Positions 15,923-24,947 of a DNA stretch of 64,000 bases are shown here, one piece after another. The number at the start of each line of letters is the position of its first letter. Within the stretch, counting starts at the first letter, position 1. This DNA comes from Halosegnis marinus (lineage in GTDB: Archaea; Halobacteriota; Halobacteria; Halobacteriales; Haloarculaceae): positions 1,364,001 to 1,428,000 of the forward strand of contig NZ_CP119802.1 of assembly GCF_029338355.1 (NCBI RefSeq). Direction: 5' to 3'. The notes under the pieces were generated by a model that worked only from the letters and a program-made list of their open reading frames with translations, was not told the origin of the DNA and made no database searches. The position numbers were made by a program, and so were the translations under genes.

Positions 15923-17281
15923 ATGACACCCCCGTCGTTCGCGGCGGTCGTCGAGCGTGTCAGCGAGCGCGTGACGCCCGACGCCGCGGAGCGCGCGCGC
16001 CTCGACGCCGCGGCGACGGCGCTGCGCGAGCGGGCCGAGGACGCGCTCGCGGACCTCGACACCGAGGCCGACGTGCTGCTGGTCGGCTCGACGGCGCGGG
16101 GGACGTGGCTCGCGGGCGACCGCGACATCGACGTGTTCGTGCGGTTTCCGCCGGACCTCCCCCGCGACCGGCTGGAAGCGTACGGGCTCGCGGTGGGCCA
16201 CGCCGTGCTCGCGGACGGCCACGAGGAGTACGCGGAACACCCCTACGTGAAGGGGACCTTCGAGGGGTTCGACGTGGACTGCGTCCCGTGTTACGACGTG
16301 GACTCGGCGGCGGACATCCGCTCGGCGGTCGACCGGACGCCCTTCCACACCGCCTACGTCGAGTCGCGGCTGGACGACGACCTCGCGGCCGACGTGCGCG
16401 TGACGAAGGCGTTCCTGAAGGGCATCGGCGCGTACGGCTCCGACCTCCGCACGAAGGGGTTCGCGGGCTACCTCGCGGAACTGCTCGTACTCGACCACGG
16501 CGGGTTCCGGCCGCTCGTGGCGGCGGCGGCCGACTGGTCCCCGCCGGTCCGGTTCGACCCCGAGGGCCACGGCACCCGGAGCTTCGACGACGCGCTCGTC
16601 GTCGTGGACCCGACGGACCCCGAGCGCAACGTCGCCGCCTCGCTCTCCGAGTCGAACCTCGCGCGGCTCATCCACTACAGCCGCGAACTGCTCGCCGACC
16701 CGCGCGAGTCGCTGTTCGAGCCGCGCGACCCCGACCCGCTGGACGCCGACGCCGTCCGGGAGCGCGTCGAGGCGCGCGGCACCCACCCGGTGGCCGTGCG
16801 CTTCCCCGCGCCGGGCGTGGTCGAGGACCAGCTATACCCCCAGCTCGACAAGTCGCTCGCGGGGCTGGAGGGGGCGCTCGCCCGCCGCGGTTTCGCCCCC
16901 CTGCGCTCGGCGCGGTTCGCCGACGAGACCGCGGTGCTGTTCGTGGAGTGTGAGGTGGCCGAACTCCCGGCCGTCGAGCGCCACGAGGGACCGCCCGTCG
17001 GCGTCCGCGAGCACGCGACGGGCTTCTTCGAGGTGTATGTGGACGACGACGCCGTGACGGGCCCGTACCTCGACGGCGACCGCTACGTGGTCGAGCGGCC
17101 GCGTGACCACCTGACCCCCGAGTCGTTCGCGGCGAGCGACGACCTCTTCTCCGTCGCGCTCGGCCCGGCCGTCGAGCGCGCGCTCGACGAGGAGTACGGG
17201 ACGCTCGCGGGCGCGGAGGTCGCGGCGCTCGCGGACGAGTTCGGGACCGCCCTCGCCCGGTATTTCGAGCCCCGAGTCTGA
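15923..17281 (+). CDS. cca: CCA-adding enzyme (archaeal class I tRNA nucleotidyltransferase)
   Basis: 452 residues. Adds or repairs the CCA end of tRNAs, needed here since none of the five tRNA genes encodes CCA. The nucleotidyltransferase core has LLVGSTARGTWLAGDRDIDV (G-S-x8-10-D-x-D) near residues 52-71 and the third carboxylate in FDVDCVPCYDV. The central and tail domains match archaeal class I length. ATG at 15923. It diverges from tRNA-Asn. Confidence 0.96.
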   Translation: MTPPSFAAVVERVSERVTPDAAERARLDAAATALRERAEDALADLDTEADVLLVGSTARGTWLAGDRDIDVFVRFPPDLPRDRLEAYGLAVGHAVLADGHEEYAEHPYVKGTFEGFDVDCVPCYDVDSAADIRSAVDRTPFHTAYVESRLDDDLAADVRVTKAFLKGIGAYGSDLRTKGFAGYLAELLVLDHGGFRPLVAAAADWSPPVRFDPEGHGTRSFDDALVVVDPTDPERNVAASLSESNLARLIHYSRELLADPRESLFEPRDPDPLDADAVRERVEARGTHPVAVRFPAPGVVEDQLYPQLDKSLAGLEGALARRGFAPLRSARFADETAVLFVECEVAELPAVERHEGPPVGVREHATGFFEVYVDDDAVTGPYLDGDRYVVERPRDHLTPESFAASDDLFSVALGPAVERALDEEYGTLAGAEVAALADEFGTALARYFEPRV

Positions 17282-17317
17282 CGGTGTGTTTATAGCGCCT
17301 GACGTGTCAACACGTTC

Positions 17318-18076
17318 ATGACCGAGTCGTTGGGGCGGCTCCGGGGGTTCGTCGGCCACGACGAAATCGACCGGACCCTGCTCGTCGTGGACTCCGACGA
17401 GCCGACGCCGCTCACCCGCCTGCTGGAGGACGCGTTCGAGAACCAGCCAGTCACCGTCGCCACGGCGACGACCGACACGGTGGACGGCCCGCGGGTCGTC
17501 CTCGTCGAGGGCGGCGAGACGGTCGCCGTCTCCCCGCTGGGCGACCTGATGGACGCGTACCTGCTCGTCAACAGCGACAGTTACCGGACCGCCACCGCCG
17601 GCCTGGACCGCCACGGGGCCCCGGACGTGTTGACCGCGCTCGCGGGCACGCGTTTCCGGGTCCGCGGCTACCCCGTCTCGAACAAGGAGAAACTGCTGCT
17701 CGTCGTGCTGTCGCGCTACATCGAGGCGCGGGCGCTCGCCGCGGACGGCGGCACCCTCCGCTCGTCGTTCCAGCGGCTCTCCCGCATCGACGACGAGCGC
17801 GGCACCCGCGCGGTGTACGAACGGCTCGGCGCGAGCGCCGTCGATACCCACGTCTACGGCGTCCCCGACTACGACGACATGCCGGACGGCCTGTCGGTCC
17901 ACGGCGGCACCGACCCCGCCTACCGCCGGACGTGGTTCGTCGTGTTCACCCCGGACGACGAGCAGGAGCCCGCCGCGCTCGTCGCCGTGGAGGCCGGCGC
18001 GAACGAGTGGAACGGCTACTGGACGTTCGACGCGGACCTCGTCGCGGACATCGAGGGCGTCGTCGCCGGGTTGTAG
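17318..18076 (+). CDS. DICT sensory-domain protein
   Basis: 252 residues, soluble. The N-terminal half (about 1-110) contains LLVVDSDEPTPLTRLLEDAF and ETVAVSPLGDLMDAYLLVNSD. The C-terminal half has LSRYIEARALAADGGTLRSS, FQRLSRIDDERGTRAVYERL, then VDTHVYGVPD, which matches the DICT domain found next to light- or signal-sensing output domains. No HTH, kinase or GGDEF is fused, so it is a stand-alone sensor or adaptor. Located between cca and the histone-deacetylase gene; no operon partner is obvious. Confidence 0.75.
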   Translation: MTESLGRLRGFVGHDEIDRTLLVVDSDEPTPLTRLLEDAFENQPVTVATATTDTVDGPRVVLVEGGETVAVSPLGDLMDAYLLVNSDSYRTATAGLDRHGAPDVLTALAGTRFRVRGYPVSNKEKLLLVVLSRYIEARALAADGGTLRSSFQRLSRIDDERGTRAVYERLGASAVDTHVYGVPDYDDMPDGLSVHGGTDPAYRRTWFVVFTPDDEQEPAALVAVEAGANEWNGYWTFDADLVADIEGVVAGL

Positions 18077-18104
18077 CCCGGGCGGCCGGTGCCGCGGCGG
18101 CGAC

Positions 18105-19109
18105 TTACAGGTCGTGGACCTCGCGCACGTCCGCGAGGACGCTCGCCGCGCGGTCGTTCGGCTCCCCCTCCACCGGGGCGGGCGTGTAGCCGTCGAAGAC
18201 GCTGTTCACCTTCCTGACGGACTCGGCGAGCGCCTCCAGCCCGTAGCCCCCCTCCAGTACGAACGCGAGCGACGCGTCGCAGGCGTCGGCCAGCTCGGTC
18301 ATCCGCTCGGCCAGCACCCCGTACCCCTCCGTCGAGACGCGCTGGCGCGAGATGGGGTCCTTCCGGTGGGCGTCGAACCCCGCGGAGACGAGCACGAGGT
18401 CGGGGTCGAACCGCCGGGTCGCGGGCGCGACCGCCTCGTCCACGGCGGCGAGGTACTCCGCGTCGCCACAGCCGCCGGGGAACGGGACGTTCAGCGTCGT
18501 CCCCACGGCGTCGCCGGTTCCCGTCTCCTTCAGGTTCCCCGTGCCCGGGAACAGCCCCCGCTCGTGGACGGAGGCGTAGAACACCCGGTCGTCGTCGTAG
18601 AAGATGTCCTGCGTCCCGTTGCCGTGGTGGACGTCCCAGTCGAAGACGGCGACGCCGTCGACGTCGTCGCGGGCGAGCGCCGCCTCCGCGGCGACGGCGA
18701 CGTTGTTGAAGAAACAGAACCCCATCGCGTCGTCGTACTCGGCGTGGTGGCCCGGGGGCCGGCCGACGGCGAAGGGCGTCTCGCGGCCGTCGCGCCCGTC
18801 GAGCGCGGCCTCGGCGGCCCACCGCGACAGCCCCGCGGAGGCGAGCGCCGCGTCCCACGTCGCCCCGACGGCGACGGTGTCGGCGTCCCACGTCCCGCCG
18901 CCGTCGGCACAGAACGCCTCGACCGACTCGACGTAGTCGGCGTCGTGGACCGCCGTCACCTCCCCGACCTCGGCCGGCGTTCCCTCGTCGTAGACGACGC
19001 CGTGCTCCTTCGCGAGTCCCCGCTTGATGGCTCGGAGCCGGTCGGCGGTCTCCGGGTGTCGGGCGCCGGTGTCGTGGCGGAGACACGCCTCGCGGTAGCC
19101 GAACCTCAT
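18105..19109 (-). CDS. Histone deacetylase / AcuC family zinc amidohydrolase
   Basis: 334 residues from ATG 19109. Class II-type arginase/deacetylase fold with active-site motifs GRPPGHHAEYDDAMGFCFFN (tandem His), FDWDVHHGNGTQDIF (zinc Asp and His), SAGFDAH (second zinc Asp) and VLEGGY. Substrates may be acetyl-lysine on proteins, including the histone, or small acetylated amines. A GTG at 19112 is also in frame; ATG is preferred because it forms a TGATG overlap with the stop of the histone gene. This gives a histone-deacetylase operon, the same pairing known from Haloferax volcanii. Confidence 0.92.
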   Translation of the reverse strand: MRFGYREACLRHDTGARHPETADRLRAIKRGLAKEHGVVYDEGTPAEVGEVTAVHDADYVESVEAFCADGGGTWDADTVAVGATWDAALASAGLSRWAAEAALDGRDGRETPFAVGRPPGHHAEYDDAMGFCFFNNVAVAAEAALARDDVDGVAVFDWDVHHGNGTQDIFYDDDRVFYASVHERGLFPGTGNLKETGTGDAVGTTLNVPFPGGCGDAEYLAAVDEAVAPATRRFDPDLVLVSAGFDAHRKDPISRQRVSTEGYGVLAERMTELADACDASLAFVLEGGYGLEALAESVRKVNSVFDGYTPAPVEGEPNDRAASVLADVREVHDL

Positions 19110-19543
19110 CACTCGTAGTACGGGCGGAGCTCGAAGTACGTCTCGACGTCGGCGCGCTTGACCGTGCGCCGGTCGGCGTGGCGCGCGAGCACCGCGGCGG
19201 CCGCGGCGACGGTGTCGGCGAACCCCTCCAGCCGGGTCGCGAGCGCCACCCGCGCGTCCATGGCGACGCGGTAGCGGTCGTCGATGTCGAGGCGGGCGAT
19301 ACGGTCCACGGGCGCGATTGGCAGCTCCAGCTCGGCCTCCTCGCCCGCCGTCCCGAAGTCGGCCGCCATCAGTGTCTTGCGGCCGTCGGCGGTGGCCCGC
19401 TCGGCCGCCTCGACGGCGAGCGCGGCGCCGCGCTCCTGGATTCGTCGCGCCAGCTCCTCCGCCGCCCCCGCGCTCACGCGGAGGTCGCCGGCGTTGCGAC
19501 GGATGATGGTGTCTACCGGGGCGAACGGTAGCTCGACGCTCAT
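19109..19543 (-). CDS. Archaeal histone, fused doublet
   Basis: 144 residues containing two histone folds in one chain: residues about 1-68 (MSVELPFAPVDTIIRR, ending RKTLMAADF) and about 73-140 (ELPIAPVDRIARLD, ending RRTVKRADVETYF). Haloarchaeal histones are normally such doublets and, as here, unusually acidic. It may act more like a global transcription factor than a DNA-compacting protein. Start ATG at 19543. TTTT-rich promoter sequence lies just upstream (about 19571-19586). Coupled to the deacetylase gene by a one-base overlap. Confidence 0.95.
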   Translation of the reverse strand: MSVELPFAPVDTIIRRNAGDLRVSAGAAEELARRIQERGAALAVEAAERATADGRKTLMAADFGTAGEEAELELPIAPVDRIARLDIDDRYRVAMDARVALATRLEGFADTVAAAAAVLARHADRRTVKRADVETYFELRPYYE

Positions 19544-19645
19544 AGGGCTACGACGGGGCGAGAGTGTCTTAAAATCCCGCTTTTTTGGCCTCCGGCGGTC
19601 GCCGCCGCGACCGCCCGCGGCGCGGGGTCGGGTGGGGCGGTTCCG

Positions 19646-21583
19646 TCAGTCGTCGTCGCCCTCGACGCGCCGGGCGTCGCGCTGCTGGGCGCGCTCGATG
19701 AACTCCTCGGGGAGTTCGTCTATCTCGCCGGCCTGGACGCCCCACAGATGGGCGTACAGCCCGTCCTCGGCGATGAGTTCGTCGTGGTCGCCGCGCTCGG
19801 CGATGCGGCCGTCCTCCAGCACGACGATCTGGTCGGCGTCCTTGATGGTCGAGAGACGATGGGCGATGGAGAACGTGGTGCGCTCCTCGGTCAGCCGGTC
19901 GAGCGACCGCTGGATGAGCATCTCCGTCTCCGTGTCCACGTCGGAGGTCGCCTCGTCGAGGACGAGTATCTCGGGGTCCTTCAGGATGGCCCGCGCGATC
20001 GAGACGCGCTGGCGCTGGCCGCCCGAGAGCTTCACGCCCCGTTCCCCGACCTCGGTGTCGTACCCCTCGGGGAGGTTCGAGATGAAGTCGTGGGCCTCGG
20101 CGGCCTTCGCGGCCTCGATCACGTCCTCGCGGTCGGCGTCGAAGGTGCCGTACGCGATGTTCTCCTCGACCGTCCCGTAGAACATGAACGTGTCCTGGCT
20201 CACGTAGCCGACCCGCTTTCGCAGGCTCGGGATGGTCACGTCGCGGAGGTCCTGTCCGTCGATGGAGATGGACCCCTCGTCCACGTCGTACATCCGGAGG
20301 AGCAGTTTGAGGACCGTGGACTTGCCGGCGCCGGTGGGCCCGACGAGCGCGAGCGTCTCGCCGCCCTCGACGGTGAAGCTCACGTCCTCGACGATGGTCT
20401 CGGACTCGTCGTAGCCGAACGTCACGTCGTCGTAGACGACCTCGCCGTCGTCGACGACGAGTTCGTCGGCGTCGGGGTCCTCCGCGATGCGCGACGGCTC
20501 GTCCATCAGCCCGAAGATGCGCGCCGAGGACGCGTACGCCCGCTGGTACATGTTGATGATCTGGCCGAACTGGGCCATGGGCCAGATGAACCGCTGGGAG
20601 AGGAGAATGAACGTGACGAACTCGCCGGGGCGGAGGTCGCTCGTGAACGGCCCGACACCGTCGCCGAGCACCATCGTCCCGCCGATGAAGAAGGTGAGGA
20701 CGAAGCCGATACCCGCGAGGACGCGAAGGCCGGGGAAGAACTTGATGCGCGTGCTGATGGCGTCCCAGTTCGCGTCGAAGTACCCCTGCGAGACGTCGTC
20801 GACGCGGTCGGACTCGAAGTTCTCGGTGTTGGAGGTCTTGATGACCTGGATGCCGCCGAGGTTGTTCTCCAGCCGGGAGTTCACCTGGCCGACCGAGGAC
20901 CGCACCTCGGCGTACTTCGGCTGGATGGTCTTGATGAAGTAGTAGGTGAACACCGCGATGAGCGGGACGATGACGAGCGTTATCATCGCCAGCTGCCAGT
21001 TCACGTACAGCAGGACGACGGCGATGCCGACGACCATGACGCCCAGCCGGAACGCGGAGTTCATCCCGTCGTTGAGGAACCGCTCCAGCCGGTTCACGTC
21101 GTTCGACAGGATGGACATCATCTCGCCGGTCTGCTTGTCGGCGAAGAAGTCCATGTTCAGCCGCTGCATCTTGTCGTAGGTGTCCGTCCGGATGCGGTGC
21201 TGGATGTGCTGTGAGAAGGAGTTCCAGCCCCAGTTGCGCGAGTAGTGGAACGCCGCGCCGCCGAAGAAGGCGAACGCGATGATGCCGACGGTGAAGTAGA
21301 GCTGTCCCTGCTCGGTCGGCGGGATCCAGGCGTCGGGGACGAACGCGAGGGTGTACGGCCGGTCGGCGGCTCCCTGCACCTCGAAGATGGCGTCGACGGC
21401 TACCCCGAGGAGAATCGGCGGCAGGAGGTCGAGGACACGGGCGACGACGCTTGACAGGACACCGACGACGAACGCGAGCTTGTTCTCGGAGCCGTACTCG
21501 GCGAACAGCCGACGCATCGGGTTGTCGGCCTGTTCCCGTTGCTCCTCGAACGGGTCGTCGTCTTCGATAGCGGTAGCTCCCAT
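19646..21583 (-). CDS. ABC exporter, fused permease-ATPase (MsbA/MDR-like)
   Basis: 645 residues: six membrane helices (about 45-350), then an ATP-binding domain with Walker A GPTGAGKST, signature LSGGQRQRVSIARAI, Walker B ILVLDEATSDVD and switch IAHRLSTI. It works as a homodimer or pairs with another half-transporter; the substrate (lipid, drug or peptide) cannot be told. ATG at 21583 starts MGATAIEDDDPFEEQ; a 9-codon upstream extension is possible. A dyad CTGAA-n6-TTCAG (21620-21635) lies 37 bases upstream and may be an operator. Confidence 0.93.
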   Translation of the reverse strand: MGATAIEDDDPFEEQREQADNPMRRLFAEYGSENKLAFVVGVLSSVVARVLDLLPPILLGVAVDAIFEVQGAADRPYTLAFVPDAWIPPTEQGQLYFTVGIIAFAFFGGAAFHYSRNWGWNSFSQHIQHRIRTDTYDKMQRLNMDFFADKQTGEMMSILSNDVNRLERFLNDGMNSAFRLGVMVVGIAVVLLYVNWQLAMITLVIVPLIAVFTYYFIKTIQPKYAEVRSSVGQVNSRLENNLGGIQVIKTSNTENFESDRVDDVSQGYFDANWDAISTRIKFFPGLRVLAGIGFVLTFFIGGTMVLGDGVGPFTSDLRPGEFVTFILLSQRFIWPMAQFGQIINMYQRAYASSARIFGLMDEPSRIAEDPDADELVVDDGEVVYDDVTFGYDESETIVEDVSFTVEGGETLALVGPTGAGKSTVLKLLLRMYDVDEGSISIDGQDLRDVTIPSLRKRVGYVSQDTFMFYGTVEENIAYGTFDADREDVIEAAKAAEAHDFISNLPEGYDTEVGERGVKLSGGQRQRVSIARAILKDPEILVLDEATSDVDTETEMLIQRSLDRLTEERTTFSIAHRLSTIKDADQIVVLEDGRIAERGDHDELIAEDGLYAHLWGVQAGEIDELPEEFIERAQQRDARRVEGDDD

Positions 21584-21681
21584 TGGCACGTCAAGGAAAC
21601 TCACTCGCAAAAGGGTTCGCTGAAGAACAGTTCAGTAACGATGCTGATAAAGAACCGGTACCATACCGCACGAACGCACGG

Positions 21682-22233
21682 CTACCAGTCGCCCACGTCC
21701 ACCCTGTCGCCGACCGACACGTTGTGTCGGGTCGTCCAGTCGTAGTTCACCTCCAACACGTACTGGCCGGTGCCGGGGTACTCGTAGCTCTCGCCGTTCG
21801 CCCCCTCGGGCGGCTCCTCGGCGTGGTGGATGCGCGTGATGGTGCCGTTCGCGGCGACGTAGACGATGTCGATGCCGAAGTCCATCCCCCGCATCACGTA
21901 GGTGTGGCTCCCCTCCGAGTCGTAGGGGAACAGCATCCCGGCGTCCTCGGGGAGCGACTCCGTCCGCGAGAGCCCGGTGTACTTCTGGCGCCACGTCTCG
22001 GCGACGGCGGCGCGCACGCTCCCGAGCGTCTCGTTGGTCCCCGCGTCGTACACCGTCACCGTCGTGTGGGCGTAGTCGCTCGTCGTGGCCGTCGCGTCCG
22101 TTCCGGTCGCGGTCGCCGTCGCCGGCTGGTAGCCGTCCGTCGAGAGCAGCGGCGCGAACGCCCCCGTCGCGAGGCCCGCGAGCAGGAGGGCGACGACCCC
22201 GGCGGCGACGGGGAGGGCGTACCGGCGGTCCAT
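21682..22233 (-). CDS. DUF192 family exported protein
   Basis: 183 residues with an N-terminal membrane anchor or signal (ALPVAAGVVALLLAGLATGA), a Thr/Ala-rich spacer to about 55, and a DUF192 domain: VRAAVAETWRQKYTGLSRTE, MLFPYDSEGSHTYVMRGMDF and IDIVYV. DUF192 is a small beta-barrel of unknown biochemical role, often exported. Single gene; the opposite-direction ABC exporter promoter and this gene's end are separated by 98 bases. Confidence 0.88.
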   Translation of the reverse strand: MDRRYALPVAAGVVALLLAGLATGAFAPLLSTDGYQPATATATGTDATATTSDYAHTTVTVYDAGTNETLGSVRAAVAETWRQKYTGLSRTESLPEDAGMLFPYDSEGSHTYVMRGMDFGIDIVYVAANGTITRIHHAEEPPEGANGESYEYPGTGQYVLEVNYDWTTRHNVSVGDRVDVGDW

Positions 22234-22270
22234 ACCGGCTACTAGGCCCGCGCGCGGCTAAGCGTTGTGC

Positions 22271-23227
22271 TCACAGTCGGGGGTCGAGCGTCGCCCGGAG
22301 CACGTCCTGTGCGAACCGGGCGAACACGCCGACGGCGACAACGAACAGCGTTACGCCCATCACCATCGGGAGGTCGCGGGCGGACACCGCCTCCAGGAGC
22401 GCCGCGCCGACGCCCGGTATCCCGAGCACGGACTCGACGACGACGACGGCGACGAACAGCGTCGCGAGCAGTTCCGTGACGAACAGCGAGACGAGCGGCG
22501 GCGCGGCGTTGCGCAGGACGTGGCGGGCCACCCGACGGGTGTTGCCGCCCTTCGCGCGCACCAGCCTGACGAACTCGGCGTCGGCGAACGCGCCCATCTC
22601 GGCCTGGGTGTACCGTAGCTGTGCCGCGAACATCGTGGTCGCGAGGACCGCCGCGGCGATGGCGAGGTACTGGACGTTGGGCGAGGCGAACAGCCCGGCC
22701 TCGGGGTCGAACGAGCCGCCCGCCCCGAGCGCGGCCGCGAGGTACGCGCCGCCCAGCGCCGCGAGCCAGAAGTTCGGGACGCTCAGGCCGAGATACGCCG
22801 CCGCGCCGGTGAGCCGGTCCCCGAGCGAGGAGTCGCGCAGCGCCGTCGTCGCCCCGACGAGGACGCCGCCGGCGACGGAGACGACGGCCGCGGGCACGAC
22901 GTACGACAGCGAGACGAGCGCGCGGTCGACGAGTATCGACCGCACCGGCTCGCCGCTCGACAGCGAGCGCCCGAGGTCGAGCGTCACGGCCCCGCGGACG
23001 AACCCGAGGAAGCGGTCGAGCACCGGCTCGTCGAGGTTGCGGGCGGCCTCGTAGGCGCTCATCGCGGCCTCGGCGTCGCCGCCGCCGGCCGCCGCGGCGA
23101 AGCCGGCGAGCGCGGCGTTCGGGTCGGGGGTCAGTGCGACCAGCGCGAACGTGGCCGCGAGCGCGACGAACAGCGTCGCCGCCGCCCACGCGCCGCGCCG
23201 CACGACGAAGGCGAGCCCGGGCGTCAT
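22271..23227 (-). CDS. Oligopeptide/nickel-type ABC permease, DppB/OppB-like
   Basis: 318 residues, about six membrane helices, with the binding-protein-dependent transport signature (EFVRLVRAKGGNTRRVARHVL, the EAA-type loop that docks the ATPase). The extracytoplasmic loop after helix 1 holds the family region (NLDEPVLDRFLGFVRGAVTL, DLGRSL). It is divergent from the DppC-like gene instead of being in the usual B-C order on one strand. No substrate-binding protein or ATPase gene is near, so those subunits must be encoded elsewhere or the pair is orphaned. Confidence 0.88.
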   Translation of the reverse strand: MTPGLAFVVRRGAWAAATLFVALAATFALVALTPDPNAALAGFAAAAGGGDAEAAMSAYEAARNLDEPVLDRFLGFVRGAVTLDLGRSLSSGEPVRSILVDRALVSLSYVVPAAVVSVAGGVLVGATTALRDSSLGDRLTGAAAYLGLSVPNFWLAALGGAYLAAALGAGGSFDPEAGLFASPNVQYLAIAAAVLATTMFAAQLRYTQAEMGAFADAEFVRLVRAKGGNTRRVARHVLRNAAPPLVSLFVTELLATLFVAVVVVESVLGIPGVGAALLEAVSARDLPMVMGVTLFVVAVGVFARFAQDVLRATLDPRL

Positions 23228-23358
23228 GGCTCACCCGGATGGAGGGACTGCATACTCCGGGGTGACGGCGGCCGACCCTTAAGATTTCACCCGCTGCCAT
23301 CGGTGCTTTCTATACGCCTCCGTCGCACACCCGCACGTTCGCCCTCCGAACGGTCCTC

Positions 23359-24549
23359 ATGGCATCCGATACCACTGCCCCCTTCGACGCCCTCGCCGAC
23401 GAACCGACCGACGGCTCGCCGCGCGTCCGTCCCCGAACCGTCGCCTTCGCCGGCGCGCTCGCCCTCCTCACGGCCGGGTTCGCGTACGCCTACGTCGAGC
23501 CGCCGATACGCGCGTTGAACGCCGTCTACTTCCTCACCGACCTCTCCGGGCTGGACTGGGCCTCGCTGTACGCGACGGTCCTGCTCGGCCGGTTGGCGGC
23601 GCCGCTCGTCGCCGACCGCGAGCGCCTGCGGCTCTACTGGCGCCGGCTCGCTGGCGACCCGGCCGGCCTGCTCGCGTTCGTCGGCGTGGTCCTCTTCGCC
23701 CTCGTCGGCACGTTCGGCCCCTTCCTCACGCCGCCGGACCCCATCGTCCGCCCGGTCGCCAGCTACCAGCCGCCCGTGTTCGCCTCCACGCCGGAGGCGG
23801 TGTCGTTCTCCTGTGTCGGCGACGTGGTCGACGGGATGTGCACGGGCACGTGGCGCTTCCCGCTCGGCACGACGGCGGAAGGAAACGACATGGTGAACCT
23901 CCTGCTCGCGGGCGGGCGCACCGCCCTGCAGGTCGCGGTCGTCACCGCCGCCGTCATCGTCCCGCTCGGCGTCGCCGTCGGCGCGACGGCGGGCTTCCTC
24001 GGCGGGCGCGTCGACGAGGTGCTCGTCGGCGTCACGGACGCCGTCTCCGTCGTGCCGCCGTTCGTCGCCTACATCGTCCTCGCGTTCGTCCTCGCGCGCG
24101 GCGCGGGCGACATGCTGCTGCTCGTCGCCGTCTTCGGCTCGCTCGGGTGGGCCGGCATCGCCCGGGCCGTCCGCGAGTCCGTCCTCTCCCGGCGCGAGGA
24201 GTCGTACGTCACCGCCGCCGTCAACGCCGGCGCGTCGCGGCTGTACGTCCTCCGGCAGCACCTCCTGCCGAACGTCGCCGACACCGTCGCCGCGGCGGCC
24301 GCCCAGCAGGTCGCCATGCTCGTGCTCGCGGAGGCGGCGCTGTCGTACCTCGGCTACGGCGTCGTCAGCATCGACTCGTGGGGGTCGCTCGTCGCCACCG
24401 GCACCCAGGGGAGCCTCTTCGGCGAACTGCTCACGACCTGGTGGATATCGACGTTCCCCGCCGTCGCGCTCGTGTTCGCCGTCGTCTCCCTGAGCGTCCT
24501 CGGCGACGCGCTCCGCAACGTCCTCGACCCGGAGCGCGGCGGAGCGTAA
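23359..24549 (+). CDS. Oligopeptide/nickel-type ABC permease, DppC/OppC-like
   Basis: 396 residues. The N-terminal ~110 residues add two extra hydrophobic segments before the usual DppC start (LAGDPAGLLAFVGVVLFALV). The transport domain has FPLGTTAEGNDMVNLLLAGGRT and the EAA-type loop (ESYVTAAVNAGASRLYVLRQ, HLLPN). The loop SFSCVGDVVDGMCTGTW carries two Cys and is exposed outside. ATG at 23359; a TATA-like TTTCTATACG lies about 50 bases upstream. Its partner DppB-like gene is on the other strand, 131 bases away. Confidence 0.88.
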   Translation: MASDTTAPFDALADEPTDGSPRVRPRTVAFAGALALLTAGFAYAYVEPPIRALNAVYFLTDLSGLDWASLYATVLLGRLAAPLVADRERLRLYWRRLAGDPAGLLAFVGVVLFALVGTFGPFLTPPDPIVRPVASYQPPVFASTPEAVSFSCVGDVVDGMCTGTWRFPLGTTAEGNDMVNLLLAGGRTALQVAVVTAAVIVPLGVAVGATAGFLGGRVDEVLVGVTDAVSVVPPFVAYIVLAFVLARGAGDMLLLVAVFGSLGWAGIARAVRESVLSRREESYVTAAVNAGASRLYVLRQHLLPNVADTVAAAAAQQVAMLVLAEAALSYLGYGVVSIDSWGSLVATGTQGSLFGELLTTWWISTFPAVALVFAVVSLSVLGDALRNVLDPERGGA

Positions 24550-24583
24550 GGGCTATTCCGCCGGCCCGACTCCTCCCGGACGC

Positions 24584-24654
24584 GGGTCCGTGGTCTAGTG
24601 GTATGACGTCTCCCTTACAAGGAGAAGGCCGGTGGTTCAATTCCGCCCGGACCC
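24584..24654 (+). tRNA. tRNA-Val (TAC)
   Basis: 71 bases with acceptor GGGTCCG/CGGACCC, anticodon stem TCTCC/GGAGA and loop CTTACAA (anticodon TAC), T stem GGTGG/CCGCC with TTCAATT loop. No intron and no CCA. A degenerate copy of its 3' end recurs 91 bases downstream. Confidence 0.93.
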
Positions 24655-24686
24655 ACTTCTGTCGAGCGCGGCGAGACGAGTGGCAG

Positions 24687-24745
24687 CGGAATCGAAGCAG
24701 GGGGACGCGAGGACGTCCGCCCGTGGTTCGATTCCGCCCGGGCCC
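24687..24745 (+). repeat. Inverted and direct partial copies of the tRNA-Val 3' end
   Basis: GTGGTTCGATTCCGCCCGGG begins at 24723 and, with CCC (to 24745), matches tRNA-Val 24632-24654 at 21 of 23 bases. In between, CGGAATCGAA (24687-24696) is the exact reverse complement of TTCGATTCCG (24727-24736). So the tRNA is followed by an inverted T-arm and then a direct T-arm/acceptor fragment. The fragment lacks D and anticodon arms and cannot be a tRNA. Confidence 0.75.
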
Positions 24746-24810
24746 CCCTTCGCCGTCCCCGCGCCCCCTTTCGAAACCCTTTTTTCTCGTATCGTCGTGT
24801 CTCGGAGTGA

Positions 24811-24883
24811 GCCGCCTTAGCTCAGACTGGGAGAGCACTCGACTGAAGATCGAGCTGTCCCCCGTTCAAATCGGGGAGGCGGC
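24811..24883 (+). tRNA. tRNA-Phe (GAA)
   Basis: 73 bases: acceptor GCCGCCT/AGGCGGC, D stem GCTC/GAGC, anticodon stem CTCGA/TCGAG with loop CTGAAGA (anticodon GAA), T stem CCCCG/CGGGG. A follows as discriminator; CCA is not encoded. A partial copy of its 3' end is found 154 bases downstream. Confidence 0.95.
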
Positions 24884-24947
24884 ATTTTCCTGCGAACCAG
24901 CGAGGGAGCGGAGCGACCGAGTCGTGAGCAGTGAAAATGCTCCCGAG

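Noticed and set aside
24723-24745. Second tRNA-Val gene
   Set aside because: Only T-arm and acceptor 3' side are present; D and anticodon arms are missing.
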